From positions 50,344,303 to 50,408,302 of the forward strand of contig CM044856.1 in the NCBI GenBank assembly GCA_024500155.1: a DNA stretch of 64,000 nucleotides, given 5' to 3'. The notes under the pieces were generated by a model that was not told the origin of the DNA, made no database searches, and saw only the letters and a list, made by a program, of their open reading frames with translations. A program made the position numbers and the translations under genes. Below are positions 44,074 to 55,971 of the stretch, piece after piece (the stretch's first letter is position 1; each line of letters opens with the position of its first letter). The stretch comes from Chenopodium formosanum (Eukaryota; Streptophyta; Magnoliopsida; Caryophyllales; Amaranthaceae).

Positions 44074-45480
44074 GTGAAGGTTGGGACAGTTGCCTTTGCT
44101 AAGTTAGGTGCAGACTTGCACCTTCTGCTGAAAGAATTCAAAGACATTTATGCCTTTGAAGTGGAAGAGATGTCAGGCGTCAGCCCGGATCTTGCAGTCC
44201 ACAAACTCGTCGTGGACCCTAAAAAGAAGCCCATCCGGCAAATGAAAAGAAATCACGGCAAGGAAAGAAGTCAGGCGGCAGCTGCCGAAGTAAAAAAGCT
44301 GTTGGATGCTGGGTTCATTCGGCCATGTAATTTCCTCGACTAGGTGGCAAATGTTGTGCTTGTAAAGAAGCCGAATGGTACCTGGCGGATGTGTGTTGAT
44401 TACACAGATCTCAACCAGGCATGTCCCAAGGACAGTTATCCACTTCCTAAGATCGACAGTCTGGTCGATTCAACAGCCGGGCATGCGTTGATGAGTTTTA
44501 TGGATGCCTATTCTGGCTTCCATCAGATACCCATGTGGAAAAAAGATCAAGAAAAGACAACCTTCGTCACTGATCAGGGGCTATTCTATTACACGGTGAT
44601 GCCGTTTGGTTTGAAAAATACGCCGGCTACGTTCCAACGGATGATTAATACTGTCTTTATTAATCAGATTGGGAGGAATGTAGAGGCATACATTGATGAC
44701 ATGATAGTCAAATCCAAACCGCAGGCGGATCACCTTGCTGATCTCCGAGAAACCTTCACCACACTCAGGCGGCATAAGGTCATGTTGAATCCTAAGAAAT
44801 GCGTCTTTGGTGTTAAGTCTGGGAAGTTTCTCGGATTCCTGATTGATCAAAGGGGGATCGAGGCTAACCTTGAGAAGATACAGGCGGTGATTGACATGAA
44901 GTCTACCCGTACTGTCAAGGAAGCACAGAGACTAACCGGTTGCCTGGATGCCCTGGGGAGATTCCTCAGCCGGTTAGGTGATAAATGCTTTTACTTCTTC
45001 CAAGCAATCAGGAAGAAGACCAGATTTGAATGGGGGGATGAGGCTGAGGCGGCCTTTCAACGGCTAAAAGAACACCTCCACTCTTTGCCAAGACTTGTGA
45101 GTCCATTGCCTAGGGAGGTGTTATACATGTACTTAGCCGTCTCACATCATGCCCTCAGTGTCGTTCTCCTTGCTGAGAGAGACGGTTTTCAGCTTCCGGT
45201 CTATTAAATTAGCCATGTCTTAAAAAATACTGAGCTCCGGTACCCCATGGTAGAAAAATTTGGCCTTGCCCTTTATATGGCTTTCAAGAAATTGAAACCT
45301 TACTTCCTGGCTCATCCGGTGGTAATCTACACCAACCAGCCCCTCAAGCGGCCAATGTCTACTTTGGAGTCATCCAGCAGAATGTTGAAATGGGTTATTG
45401 AAATGCAAAGTCTTGAAATCATTTTTGAACCTAGAAAGGCAGTGAAAGGTCAGGCGTTTGCCGACTTCATTGTTGAAATG
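44074..45480 (+). pseudogene. Reverse transcriptase and first RNase H of Retand D
   Basis: The frame covers a linker (DLAVHKLVVDPKKKPIRQ) and RT. A TAG at 44341-44343 stands where related proteins have Trp (before VANVVLVKKPNGTW). RT motifs include CVDYTDLNQACPKD, the catalytic YIDDMIVKS at about 44695 and the FLGFLIDQRGIE block. A TAA at 45205-45207 splits the adjoining Ty3/gypsy RNase H, whose C-terminal part (RYPMVEKFGLALYMAF, KPMSTLESSSRMLKW) continues to about 45480. It would copy the RNA to DNA and degrade the template, but the stops make it inactive. Confidence 0.88.
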
Positions 45481-46130
45481 ACACGACCGGTGCAACCGGA
45501 TAATCTTGACAAAGTTTGGAAAGTATATGTAGATGGAAGCTCAACAAAGAACGGCTGCGGTGCAGGAATTATATATGAGTCCCCTGAGGGGGACAAATTT
45601 GAATATGCACTGCGGTTTAAGTTTCAAGCCTCAAATAATGTGGCGGAATATGAAGCCCTGCTAGCCAGAATCCGCATGTGTAAGGCAGCAGGGGCAACTA
45701 AAATTGACGCCTATTCTGATTCACAGTTGGTCGTTAGCCAGTATGAGGGAGCATATGAGGCAACTCATCCGGCTATGATCAAATATCTTCAGGCAGTCAA
45801 AGAAGAGACTAGGGCACTTGAGGAATTCCGTCTGAATCAAGTGCCCAGGTTAGATAACAACCAGGCGGATGCATTGTCCAAATTGGCTTCATCCGCCTGC
45901 TGTGATACTCCTCGGTCGGTCTTTTGGGAAGTTCTTGAAAAGAGAAGCATACATGAAGAGCCCATTGGAACCTTAGACCGAAGCTCTACCTGGATGGATG
46001 GCATCCGGGCATATTTAGCAGACGGCACGCTTCCTGATTCATCACAAGAGGCAGCCGTCCTGAAAAAGCGAGCAGCAAACTTCGAGTTGAGATATGGAGA
46101 ACTCTTCAAGGAAAGTTTCCTCAAAACTTT
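45481..46130 (+). pseudogene. Second (aRNH-like) RNase H of Retand D
   Basis: The part WKVYVDGSSTKNGCGAGI (first catalytic Asp), NNVAEYEALLA (Glu), AYSDSQLVV (Asp) and RLDNNQADALSKLAS (final Asp) is a complete second RNase H domain after the gypsy one. A double RNase H is a known trait of the Tat clade. This part is open inside the frame 45247-46521. Confidence 0.85.
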
Positions 46131-47223
46131 ATTGAAGTGTGTTACCCCAGAAAAGGGGAAAGAAATTCTCGAAGAATTGCATGCCGGATACTGCGCCTCT
46201 CATATAGGCAGCAGGTCTTTAGCCGTCAGAGCCAAGCGGCAATACTTTTGGCCTACTCTTGAAGCAGACGCCAAAGAGTTAGTCAAAAGATGCGACAAGT
46301 GCCAAAGGTTTGGCCCACTGATTCGCGGCCCGGCTACTGATCTGACGGAAATCCACAGCCCAGTCCCATTTGCCAAATGGGGCATGGATATCTTGGGTCC
46401 ATATACGCCTGCACCAGGCGGAAAGCGCTATATTTTGGTGGCTGTGGATTATTTCACCAAATGGGTAGAAGCTGAGCCGGTTAAGAACATCAAGAGAAAG
46501 GATGTCATCTCCTTCATCTAGAAGAACATCATCACCCGGTTTGGGGTACCTATGTCTATGGTGTTTGACAATGGCCCTCAGTTTGAGACCCCCCAGCTCA
46601 AGACTTGGTTGGGAGATCAGGGTATCTCACATTGTTTTGCATCAGTCGGTCGACCCCAAGAAAACGGCCAAGTTGAAGCCTTCAACAAAATCATCTCAGA
46701 CGGCATAAAAAAGAAAATTGAAAGAGCTGGTGGTTTATGGGCAAAGGAATTAATTAATGTCTTGTGGGCCATCCGGACCACTGCTAAAGGGGCAACAGGA
46801 GAAACCCCATTTCTTATGGTATACGATGCTGAAGCCGTCTTGCCCATTGAGCATTATGAGCCGACTCTCAGAGTTATGCTCTATGATGAAGAGGCAAATT
46901 GGGAGGCCATGCAGCTGGCATTGGACTCCCTCCCTGAACGCAGGGGCAACGCTGCCCTGCGCCATGAGATATATCGTCTGAGAATGATCAGAGCTTATAA
47001 CAAAAGAGTGCACAAGAGTCCCCTGAAAGTGGATGACTTCGTGTTACGAAAAATGGAGGCAACCGGTAGGGTCAATGAGGATGGGAAGCTAACCCCTAAT
47101 TGGGAAGGCCCCTACCGGATTTGTGAAGAAGTCAGGAACGGCACCTACCGTATGGAAACTCTAGACGGTCGCCGCCTGTCTAGAACTTGGAATGTAGACA
47201 ATCTAAAAAAGTACTACTTCTGA
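46131..47223 (+). pseudogene. Integrase of Retand D
   Basis: The zinc-binding region shows HAGYCASHIG...CDKCQRFG. The core has catalytic Asp in WGMDILGPYTP, Asp in VFDNGPQFE and Glu in GQVEAFNKII. A TAG at 46519-46521 (FI-stop-KNI, usually Trp) breaks the frame between the first and second Asp. The C-terminal part has WEGPYRICE and ends KKYYF at 47223. It would insert the DNA copy, and the stop disables it. Confidence 0.88.
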
Positions 47224-48459
47224 GAATGTATAATTTTTGTAAACAGTAAGTCAATTAATGAAAACTTAGGCTTTGTTTGCAAAACATTTTGCCATTTTTA
47301 TTGTTCGTCCGCCTAGGCAATACCCAGACGGACCCTGTGTTTAACCTGCTAAGTTTGATACTTAGTTTGGTTGAATATTATAACTGCCTGTCCGCCTGGG
47401 TAAAGCCCAGACAGACTCTTTATTTAATTACGTTTGATAGTGTAATTTAATAATTGTTGGACCGCCTGGGTAATACTCAGACGGACTATTCGTTCAACAA
47501 ACTAAGTTCGATACTTAGTGTAAATTCAATGTTGTAATTATGCTCGACCAATGATCCAATTAAAAACTAAGCACAAAAACGCTTAGTAGCTATACAACCG
47601 GTCTCAAACAAGGCCAAAGGCTAATATGGCTAGATGGTTGCTTATTTTATAAAACCTCCTGTCCCAACATGGACAAGGGCGTCCGGCGACACCCCTCCGG
47701 GTGCAATCATCGCAGAGAACATACTATTTGTCGATTCTACGTATCCACGCAGACTGCAAAAATTGAACGACCAAATTGGTCAACTCATAGTCGTCTGACT
47801 AGAATAATCTAGGAAGAACGATTAACTGAGTACCGGATGCCCTAAGGCATCAGTCGGTTATCGGCTGAAATTCTTACTTAGGTTATTTATTCCAAAGTTG
47901 CACTAACTTCCCCTATTGGGGCAAAAGGTTGTGTAATGGCTACGCGTTAACCCCAGACGGAATTGACCGCCTGAGTAAGAAGCTCAAAGCACCCGCTATT
48001 ATGGCCGGCTGTGCACTTGGTTTGGGGCAATCACCATTGTGATTGATTGACCTAAAAACACTCCATACTTCTCTTAGTATCAAGTGTTTTCAAGCCAATC
48101 AATCAGCTTGACATAAAACCAACCACACAGCCGTCCAGGGGCAAGAGCACCCGAACTGCAACCTGCCGCATGCTTTTTTAAGTTAGGCAAAATATTAATG
48201 AATTGCAAACATAATGCAAAATTCAAAATCAAAAACTTGAAACACAAACATATATAAACACCGACTGAGTCGGAATACTTCATTAATATTTTAAATGGCA
48301 CAAAGGCCAGAATAAGTGTTAACCGGACACATCAGGTGTAGAAAGAAAGAGATAAAATGTTAACCCAACTCCTTAGTTGGTGAAGATACAACAATACACG
48401 ACATACAAGCCGGTAAAGAAACAGAATGGCATACTGTCGCAGAAAGTGGGGAGGCTCGC
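47224..48459. other. Spacer between pol and antisense gene of D
   Basis: No gene was found. CGCCTGGGTAATACCCAGACGG-type palindromic units occur near 47308, 47390 and 47462, and the stem-loop lies at 48041-48104. Confidence 0.6.
48041..48104. other. Conserved stem-loop downstream of pol in Retand D
   Basis: The arm GATTGATTGACCTAAAAACA plus CT pairs with the segment ending at 48104 (AGTGTTTTCAAGCCAATCAATC) at 19 of 22 positions. Compared with C, one G-C pair has become A-U and the stem is four pairs longer. Confidence 0.65.
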
Positions 48460-51182
48460 CTAAGGTTGAGGTGGAGTCTTCACCGGCTGAGTCTGGCTGG
48501 CTTGGCCCTCGAGATGATCATTCGCCGGCTCCTCATCATCAGAGACTTCATATCCCTGCTCAGTAGCCCAGTCTTTGAAGCGAGGCGGTGGAGCATCACC
48601 CAGTTGCTGGGCATCATACACCTCAGTGGCGTAATCATACCTCAGCTTATAGACCTCAAAGTCTATTTCTGGGTAAATGAGGCCCCAGGTGATCTTCAGC
48701 CGGGCCAAGTTGTCCCGTTCATTCTCCTCATTCAGTCGGGTCTGCTCCTGGGCCAGCTCATCCGACTACTTGTTGCGCAGATTCATGATCTCGACCTTCA
48801 GGCGGTCATTGTCTATCCGGAGTTGGGCATTTTCCTTGTCAGCATCCTCCAATGCCTTGAGATCTGATTTGGCATCTTTCAGCTTCTTGTCAAGGTCATC
48901 AGCCCGGCTGTTAGCTTCATCGTTTGCAGCCGTCAAACTCCGGATCATCTCCTCCTGTTTCAACTCTACTACTTTAATCTTTAAATTACACATATAATCA
49001 GAATGTTCAGCAAAGTTGAGGTTTTCTAGGGCCCTCCGTTTGGCGTCATTTACCTCTTCTTGCTTCCGCCTAAAGGGGCCCCGGAGACTGTCCACTCTCA
49101 CCATAGCCTGAGACAATAACAGCCGGTTTGTGAGTTACTTAGCCAAATTAAAGACAAAAGATATCAGGGTAAAGGGATTTTTAACCTCAGCTAGAGAACC
49201 CATTATCCGGTCGAAGTCCACGACCTGCAGATCAGGTATGGAGTTCTTCTCAGACCGGGTGAGGGTCCTCACCATCCGCTTTGCGAAGCTTACAAGATCC
49301 GGCTGGTCAGAAGTTAGATCTGCATCAAAAGTAGTGCTTTGTGAGATAGAAGCAGCGTAGTCAGCATTCATCCGTTGTCGGCTGCTGACTGACCCCTTTA
49401 AAGGATCAACCTTGGTCTTGACTCTCATAAAATCAAGTGGCCAAGGTATTAAAGTTTGTTCCTTACCTTGAGCTTCCGGATGGGTCTCCGGCTTACTCTC
49501 CTCCCCAGTGGTTGCCGCACCGCCTGCAACCTCAGGTGGCTCGCCACCCTTTGATGTCGTAGAGACATCCGGCGCTTTCTGTTGTTCTGAGCTTTCGCTT
49601 AGTTTTTTCAGAACAACAGGGGATTTTCCCCCAGTCGTTGGACGTCCGGATTGGGCAGATGTTTGTTTTTGGGGGGGATCCTTCCTGGCGGCTTTCGCAG
49701 CCGGAGTCTTTTCCAGATCATCTCCTTGCCTTTTGAGCATCTTGGAGAATGATCGTGGAATTCTCTTGACGGACTCCTGAGAGAGAAGCAAAATGTAAGT
49801 ATACCCAACCGGTATATATATTTAAAAAAAATGCAAACACATTAAGTCAGGCGGTCTTACCCCGCCTTTCTTCGAGTCCTGGGAAACATTGGGCGGTCTT
49901 AACAAGAATTTTAAGTTAGAGAAAATTAAGGCAAGTTGGAAATAAAAATGAAATAAGAATCATTCCAGATGAGAAGTATTCTACCCCTGGGAAACATTGT
50001 ACTCAGCCCGCAGGCGGACAAGAAGCACTCGTCCTTGAAGAAGTCCGGATGGGGGATCAAGTTCTTGGGAACTATGATGTGAGTCCCATCCCCCATGGGC
50101 TCAGTTGTTGTCTCAAAAAAGCCCGGCTCTATTATTTGCTCTCGGGCCTTAGTAGATAGCACCGAGAGAGGGCATTTTTGGCCTAGAAGAGCCGGCTCGG
50201 TGTTGTACCGGCGCAGTGTCTGGTTGTGTCTTAAAGTGGGGGAAGAAATCAAGTAAAATTTGTCCTTCCACCCGGACCATTTGGACACTTTGTCCAAAGT
50301 CATCAAATATTGGGGCAAGGTAGTCAAAGTATACCATGCCCCATGGCCCCCTGGGGCCTTCCTCAAGTAGTGTATATCAGCGAAGGCGGAAAAGCTGGGG
50401 TTTAAATTTTGAAACTCGCAGGCGGCGACGTAACTTAGAATGTTCACCCACGAGTTAGGGGTGAGCTGCCAAACCACCAGATCGTACCCCTTGAGGATTT
50501 TCCTAATCCCAGGGTGGAGGGGGAACTGGAGGCCGGCTTTGATAACCGCCTCGTAGCAGATGAAGTAATCATCTGCGTGATCAATGTCGTCACTCAAGGC
50601 CATCACAGCATCAGCCGGAGGGACAATAACCTCCCAACCCCTTCCAAAGGGATGCTTCTCTTTAAAGGCCCTGAACCCGCTATTAAGAAGGGCAATGTTA
50701 CTGGGCAGCATCCGGGTCTTCTTGGGGTTGGAATTGTAAGCAACCTTGGGCGGCTGCTGATAGTCAGCCGCAAAATCACCCTGGTCGGAGCCGGAAGATT
50801 CGGCTCTTGATCCTTGGCCGGCCTCAGCACCACCTGCTTCATTAGAGGAGGCGGCTCCCTCGCCATCTACCTCTCTTATTCCAGAGCTCCCGGAGGTAGA
50901 GGGAGCCTCTTCGTCAGATCCGCTCTCCTCCCTATCCCTCTGTTCCCCTTCCGGGAAAACCTCATCGACTGGCACTCTCATAGTGCGCCGGATTTTAGAC
51001 CGCCTGGCCGTCTATTTCGTTCTGGCCATTGTGTCCTACACAGACACAGAGAGGGAGGAATTCGGAGATGAGCATATTGGTTCCGACAGTCCAGAAGAGG
51101 CACCCCCTGTTCTAGACTCAGCCGTTCCGGGGGATCGGCTGAGTGTCCTAGGTAGTGCCGAGTGGGTGGATTGGGAATTCAT
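48460..51182 (-). pseudogene. Antisense gene of Retand D (Transposase_28-like, multi-exon)
   Basis: It is homologous to the gene in C with the same exon 1 donor phase (...PRG|GTAG, exon end at 49985). The likely start at 51029 reads MARTK-stop-TARRSKIRR, with a TAG (51014-51012) in place of the CAG in C; another in-frame TAG lies just upstream. An acidic Ser/Glu stretch precedes the conserved domain (YEAVIKAGLQFPLHPG, WQLTPNSWVNILSYVAACE, FADIHYLRKAPGGHGAWYTL). Exon 2 (from about 49779) is Lys/Pro-rich. The exon from 49107 (AMVRVDSLRGPFRRKQEE) is coiled coil, with a TAG at 48768-48766. The C-terminus is acidic and ends at 48460. It may act in regulation of the element, but nothing here proves it. 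Confidence 0.75.
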
Positions 51183-51588
51183 TTATATTCTCTTAAAAAA
51201 GCCGGGTATACAGGCGGAAAAAATGGTATACAAATTGAAAGGGAGAAAAGCTAAAATGGTACAGGCGGTTACCTTGCTTTTACTCTGGAAATCTGAAAAC
51301 CGCTACAGCCGGTGAACCGGGTGATGTACTGCTAGCACTCGGAAACTTGAAACTTGCTGCGATGCAGGCGGGAGCAGAGAAATCTCTCTCTAGAATCTCT
51401 CTTTTTCTCTCTCTAAAAAGTCAATGTGAACGTAAGGTGTGAAAAGGAGGGGGTAACTTTCTATTTATAGAAAGTGAAAGTGGGGGGAAAATTTTTGATT
51501 TGAAATTCAAAAATTTTACCTGTTACTGTTCACCTGTGAAGGGTGGACACATGTCACAGGCCCCACGTGATATGCACGTGCGACCTGT

Positions 51589-51598
51589 GAGGGGCAAA
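51589..51598 (+). other. Polypurine tract of Retand D
   Basis: GAGGGGCAAA immediately precedes the 3' LTR start TGTTTAGGG. Confidence 0.8.
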
Positions 51599-52092
51599 TG
51601 TTTAGGGTATTTTTACCCTAGACACGTGGACCATTGATAGGTCGCCACGTGTCAAGCTCAGGATGGCCCATGTGGCTCAACATCCTCTTGACACTAGGCG
51701 CCCTCAGATATGCCTCTGAAATGGCGGCCTTCAAGGGCCCAAATCCCTAGGAGCGTCGTAAAACGGCGCAGCCCACTAAAGTCTAGGTCAAGTGACCTAG
51801 ATAGGAGCACATTCTCCAACGACCCTATAAATAGGGAGATATTCCCCCATTTTGGGGACACATTCAATCATTTATTACACCTTTATTCTCTTACATCAGA
51901 GAAAGACCTGAGCTTGGAATCCAAGCAGATACCCACCTAAATTTTCGTTCTCTTTATTCCGTTTCAAGTTACTAACTTGACCGTCGGAGGCGGAGCTCTA
52001 ACCACCCGAAGTCTCCGTTATTTTGCATGTACATCTCATCTGGATCAGACTTTGTGACGTAACTCTCCCAAGGGACAAAAACACCCAAAACA
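51599..52092 (+). repeat. 3' LTR of Retand D
   Basis: It has the same length (494 bp) and ends as the 5' LTR; TATAAATA is at 51826-51833. Followed by TCACC, part of the imperfect target duplication. Confidence 0.92.
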
Positions 52093-52134
52093 TCACCTTT
52101 TATTTTAATTAGAATGATTAACCATGGTTAACCG

Positions 52135-52264
52135 TTGCCTAACTACATTGCTTAAGGTTACCACTGATTAAACTTTTTAAAACATAGTTTACCAGTGATA
52201 ATAAGTTTTTTTGCATTTTACCACTGAGAATTTTAATAATTAGAGGTCTACCAAAGAGAATTTC
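52135..52264. repeat. Right terminal inverted repeat of the MULE
   Basis: It reads TTGCCTAACTACATTGCTTAAGG... to ...CCAAAGAGAATTTC, the inverse of the left TIR at 35689-35818. Confidence 0.85.
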
Positions 52265-52557
52265 CATAAAATAAAATAAAAAAATGAAAAAAACTAAAAT
52301 AAAATAGAAAATAAGTGAAATAAAACTAAAACTAGCAAAATTAAATAAAACTATACAAGTAAATAAAATAGAATAAATAAGAAATAAACCACAAACTAAT
52401 TAAATCCATGAAAACAACTATAACATGCCAAAATAATGAAAATAAAAAGAAACTTTATTAAAAGGAAAATAATAGAATAAAAGGGAAAAAAAGAGAAATC
52501 GAGCCCGAAAATGACTCTAAAACTACTCCCTAAGAGTGACATAAATGTCACTCATCA

Positions 52558-53204
52558 TTTATAAACTCAATATTTCTCAAACCATCTCATTATTACATAT
52601 TTATAAGTGAATATGTCTTAAAATGACATTAAAAAGCTAATTTCTAAGTTTATGGGTCCATATCATCAAAATAAAGCCATTTAAAGCCAAAATGGCTTCT
52701 AACATGCCTATTTTCTTCATTTCTTAACTTATGAACTTATTCTTTCTCAAACCATCTCATAATTACATAGTTATAAGTGACTATGACTTGAAATCACATA
52801 AAAGAAGCTATTTTCTAAGTTTATGGTCCATATCATCAAAATAAAGCCATTTAAAGCCAAAAGGGCTTCTAACATGCCTATTTTCTTCATTTCTTAACTT
52901 ATGAACTCATTCTTTCTCAAACCATCTCATAATTACATAGTTATCACTGAATATGACTTTAAATCACATAAAAGAAGCTATTTTATTAAGTTTATGGATC
53001 CATATCATCCAAATAAAGCCATTTAAACCCAAAATGGCTTCTAACATGCCTATTTTCTTCATTTCATAACTTATGAACTCATTCTTTCTCAAATCATCTA
53101 ATAATTACATAGTTATAAGTGAATATGATTTGAAATCACATAAAAGAAGTCATTTTCTAAGTTTATGGGTCCATATCATCAAAATAAAGCCATTTAGGGC
53201 CAAA
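52558..53204. repeat. ~170-bp tandem repeats in intron of CACTA gene Y, right part
   Basis: About four copies, with TATGG(G)TCCATATCATC near 52650, 52822, 52992 and 53164. Together with 33200-33729 they form one array. It ends where the coding tail of Athila F begins. Confidence 0.88.
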
Positions 53205-54502
53205 ATGACATCTCCAAAATTCCCCTCATTTGGGTGTAAAGGGCCTCAAAATCTTAATCATACATACCCTCCAATCGGATTTGCATACCCTTCAGTTGAG
53301 CACTAATGTCATCCAAGTCGAGGCTCGCATATTGGTGTTATTGTTCTCGATGTTGTTGATGATGTTGTTGTTGCTGATGTTGAACTTGTTGTTGTTGATG
53401 CTCTTGGCATTGCCTTTCCTCATTGAGAATATCTTCCATATCTTCATCCTCCCTGGGGATGCGATTGCTAGAGGGCATAAACCATACATTCGGGGCATGG
53501 CGGTGAAGAGACGTAAGAGAGGAGTTTGGAAGATGGAACCAATGGGTACCCCTACGGAGCCAATCAAAGACCTCATCATCTTCATTCTTGGATAGGAATT
53601 GTACTTGCTTTAATTGCTTGATATCAAGGTAAAGGGTATCAAGATCCCCTACCGACGTGCATGAACGAAGATACCTCTCATACTTAAGCTTCGTAGTCAA
53701 CCTTGTGATCATGCTACCATAAGGAATTTCACCCGACCGGATACCCCTCATGTCCAAACAATTCCTCAAGAAAATCCGCCCAAGGTTTAACTGACCCCTA
53801 TATTCTTCTGAAGTTGCTATCCACAAAGCTCGCAACTCGGGGAGCGACAACTTTCCCAAATTTTGTTTAGGGAACACCGAGTACCCTAATAGCCTGTGGA
53901 GCACTCTCATACATGGTTGAAAAATGTCGCTTGCAAGAGAAATATGAGCACCAAACTTGTTAAAACCCGAGATGGTATGCCAAAAGGCATCTGGAGAGAA
54001 ACCATCTAAATACTCATGCTCGCAATTAGAGTAGAAAAGATCCGCATTCGGATAGAAATCCAAGGCCACATTGAACTTGGCCAAGGACATGACATGAACA
54101 TCATTGAAATGCTGGAAGATTATCTCATATTCTTTATCACCATTAGGAGTCACACCCAAAGAGGCCAAGAACTCCCAAGTAGGCTCAAGGTAGTTCCGGT
54201 AGCTCTTAGTAGCATGCGTTCCAAAGCCAAGATTATTAAATAGAACCTATAAATCATCATCGATCCCAAACTTTATCATGCTAAATTTATGGTAATGCCG
54301 AGAGGGCCTATAGGTTCTCTGTTGGAAGCTTTGCCAAATAGGCTTGTTGGCTTTGTCAACGAAACGAGTTTTAGGAATGGGAAGGGGTTCAAGGTTTTGT
54401 GATTGAGGGGAAGATGTGTGTTGAGGGTGATGGTTCTTCTATGGAAATGTTTGTTTTTCTTTTCTTGGTTTTGGAGGTGATCACTTTCAAGTATTTAGAC
54501 AT
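53205..54502 (-). pseudogene. ATHILA ORF1 protein of fragment F
   Basis: The likely start is the ATG at 54502 (MSKYLKVITSKTKKRK). A frameshift near 54400 and a stop near 54251 precede a 276-codon open part (54168-53338). It matches the PF03078 type, with SYRNYLEPTWEFLASLGV, YEIIFQHFNDVHVMSLAKFN, the FWHTISG motif and ISLASDIFQPCMRVLHRLL. A poly-Gln/His tail (53400-53340) ends in TAA, after which the same frame reads on (SLDLDDISAQLKGMQIRLEG) to about 53205. Its function is unknown in the family. Confidence 0.78.
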
Positions 54503-55970
54503 GATGATTTACCAAACAATCACAACCAAATCACAAATTCAACTTCTCAAACACTCCAAATCACCAATCACAATTCAATAACCACCTTGGTTCAACCGAC
54601 CAACTTCAATTACAACCAAACTACCAAAAACCAACTTCCACAATTCACAACAAATTTGCACAAATTTGCTACAAAAACATCAAACAACATAATGTGAGGT
54701 AATACAATCAACAAAAAACATAAATAATCATCCAAAATTTAATATCAATCATCAAAATCACCAAAATTCATACTACTACCATTCACAACCATGAACAATC
54801 TAATACTTGCAACTATATGATATAATAATTCAATTAAGAGTAAAAGAAGATGATTATACCATACAAGGAGCAAGATTAAGCAATTTTTGGCCACAAATTC
54901 CCTTAAGAACGAAAAACCTCAAATTCCTTCAACAATGAAGGAGAGAGATTGGAGATTGATATGGATGAAAGTAATGTAATATTTGTTAAAAATGTAGGAG
55001 GATTTTGACGATTTTGGATGAAATTTAATAAATTTGTGATGAATTTGATGAGCAAGGAGTAAGGGTTTCGTGAGGTTTAGAGTGATAAAAAGGAAAGACG
55101 GTGCGAGCAGAGTGATAGGGAATGAGGGATAGAAAAGAGAAAGAAAGAAGAAGAAGCTCGACAGATGGGGTTCGGGGCCATGCTGCCCCATGGCGCGCCC
55201 GCGCCTGACAATAGCGCGCTCACGCTGGTGCCTGGCGCGCCCGAGCCCCTGCGTGGCTTGCCTTCTCTTCTTAAAATTATTGCTCGGTGCGTTCTAATGT
55301 GGGTTCATAGACCGATATCACCCGGGATTATTAAACCCACCAAATATGGTAGTTTCAAAACATGTTGACAGTGGGTTCAACATCTCAAAATAATGATAAC
55401 ACCGCAATGAACCCACTAAGTTCAAACTTTCTTCAATTATAGTTATAATTTTCCCTATCTTACCTCACAAACATTTCTTACCCTTTTACCTCAAAATTCG
55501 GTAAAATTGAACACAATCACAACTTAAACCACAAAACACCTTTCCATTGCTCATGCTCACTTGAATTAATCCAACTCCATGAATTCACCTTATAAATCCA
55601 AAAGAAAAACAAGTGAAAGAAAGGAAAATAAAAGAAAAACATTAAGAAAAAGAAATCAAAAGAAAAGGTTAGAAATCTCCGGGTTGCCTCCCGGGAAGCG
55701 CTTGCTTATGGTCCTAAGATTGACCCTTCCTCCAAATCATGGAGGGTCAAAGAACACCACCTTCTTTAAAGTGGTGGAAGGCAAAAATTCCTCTTCAAAA
55801 ATTCTCATTGTTGCTTGATAAAACTTCGTTTGATTGGATTTCTAAAGGAATTCTCATTCTCTTTTTCTTAGAAGTTCTTGCTTTCTTGTTTACCTTGTTC
55901 CTTTTTGTAGACGGTTTCACACCATCCACATCCTTGGAATCAACCTCTTCCTCTTGAGGGCGAAGCTCAA
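54503..55970 (-). other. Spacer of fragment F with GC palindromes and post-integrase relic
   Basis: No gene was found. GGCGCGCC-type words occur at 55188-55250 (GGCGCGCCCGCGCC, AGCGCGCTC, GGCGCGCCCGAGC). On the minus strand AGCGCTTCCCGGGAGGCAACCCGG (55703-55680) is the conserved post-integrase sequence. Much of 54600-54850 is CAA/ACA-rich simple sequence. Confidence 0.6.
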
Positions 55971-55971
55971 A

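Larger units (their letters stand above)
40877..52092 (+). mobile_element. Retand-type (Tat clade) element D, complete
   Basis: The element is 11,216 bp with 494-bp LTRs (40877-41370 and 51599-52092), a primer site, gag, protease, RT, two RNase H domains, integrase, a stem-loop, an antisense multi-exon gene and a polypurine tract. Flanks are ACACC (40872-40876) and TCACC (52093-52097), a 4/5 match for the target duplication. By eye the LTRs differ at roughly 25-30 positions, so the insertion is not recent. It sits between the mudrA start and the right TIR of the MULE. All polyprotein parts carry stops or frameshifts. Confidence 0.93.
35689..52264 (-). mobile_element. Mutator-like transposon (MULE), split by Retand D
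   Basis: Terminal inverted repeats of about 130 bp lie at 35689-35818 and 52135-52264, starting GAAATTCTCTTTG in both inward directions and sharing the interior ACTATGTTTTAAAAAGTTTAATC. Without Retand D (40877-52092) it is about 5.4 kb. It carries a broken mudrA transposase gene on the minus strand and a convergent zf-GRF frame. ATAAAATAA (35677-35685 and 52266-52274) may be the 9-bp duplication, but the flank is A/T-rich and this could be chance. Confidence 0.85.
33730..52557 (-). mobile_element. Solo LTR (minus strand), split by the MULE
   Basis: Read on the minus strand, an LTR starts TGATGAGTGACATTTATGTCAC (ending at 52557) and ends TATTTCCTTAGTCA (at 33730). The two pieces, 33730-35685 and 52266-52557, total about 2.25 kb. 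CTTAT (33725-33729) and TTTAT (52558-52562) flank it as a near-perfect 5-bp duplication in the tandem-repeat sequence of Y. No internal retroelement genes lie next to it, so it is best read as a solo LTR of a Ty3/gypsy element. Confidence 0.72.

Noticed and set aside
44581..44850. Minus-strand frames across pol of Retand D (also 45837-46124, 46617-47013)
   Set aside because: Shadows of the RT, RNase H and integrase codons on the other strand.
53338..54168. Possible host gene with a poly-Gln/His tail
   Set aside because: Sequence and place next to an Athila protease identify it as ATHILA ORF1.
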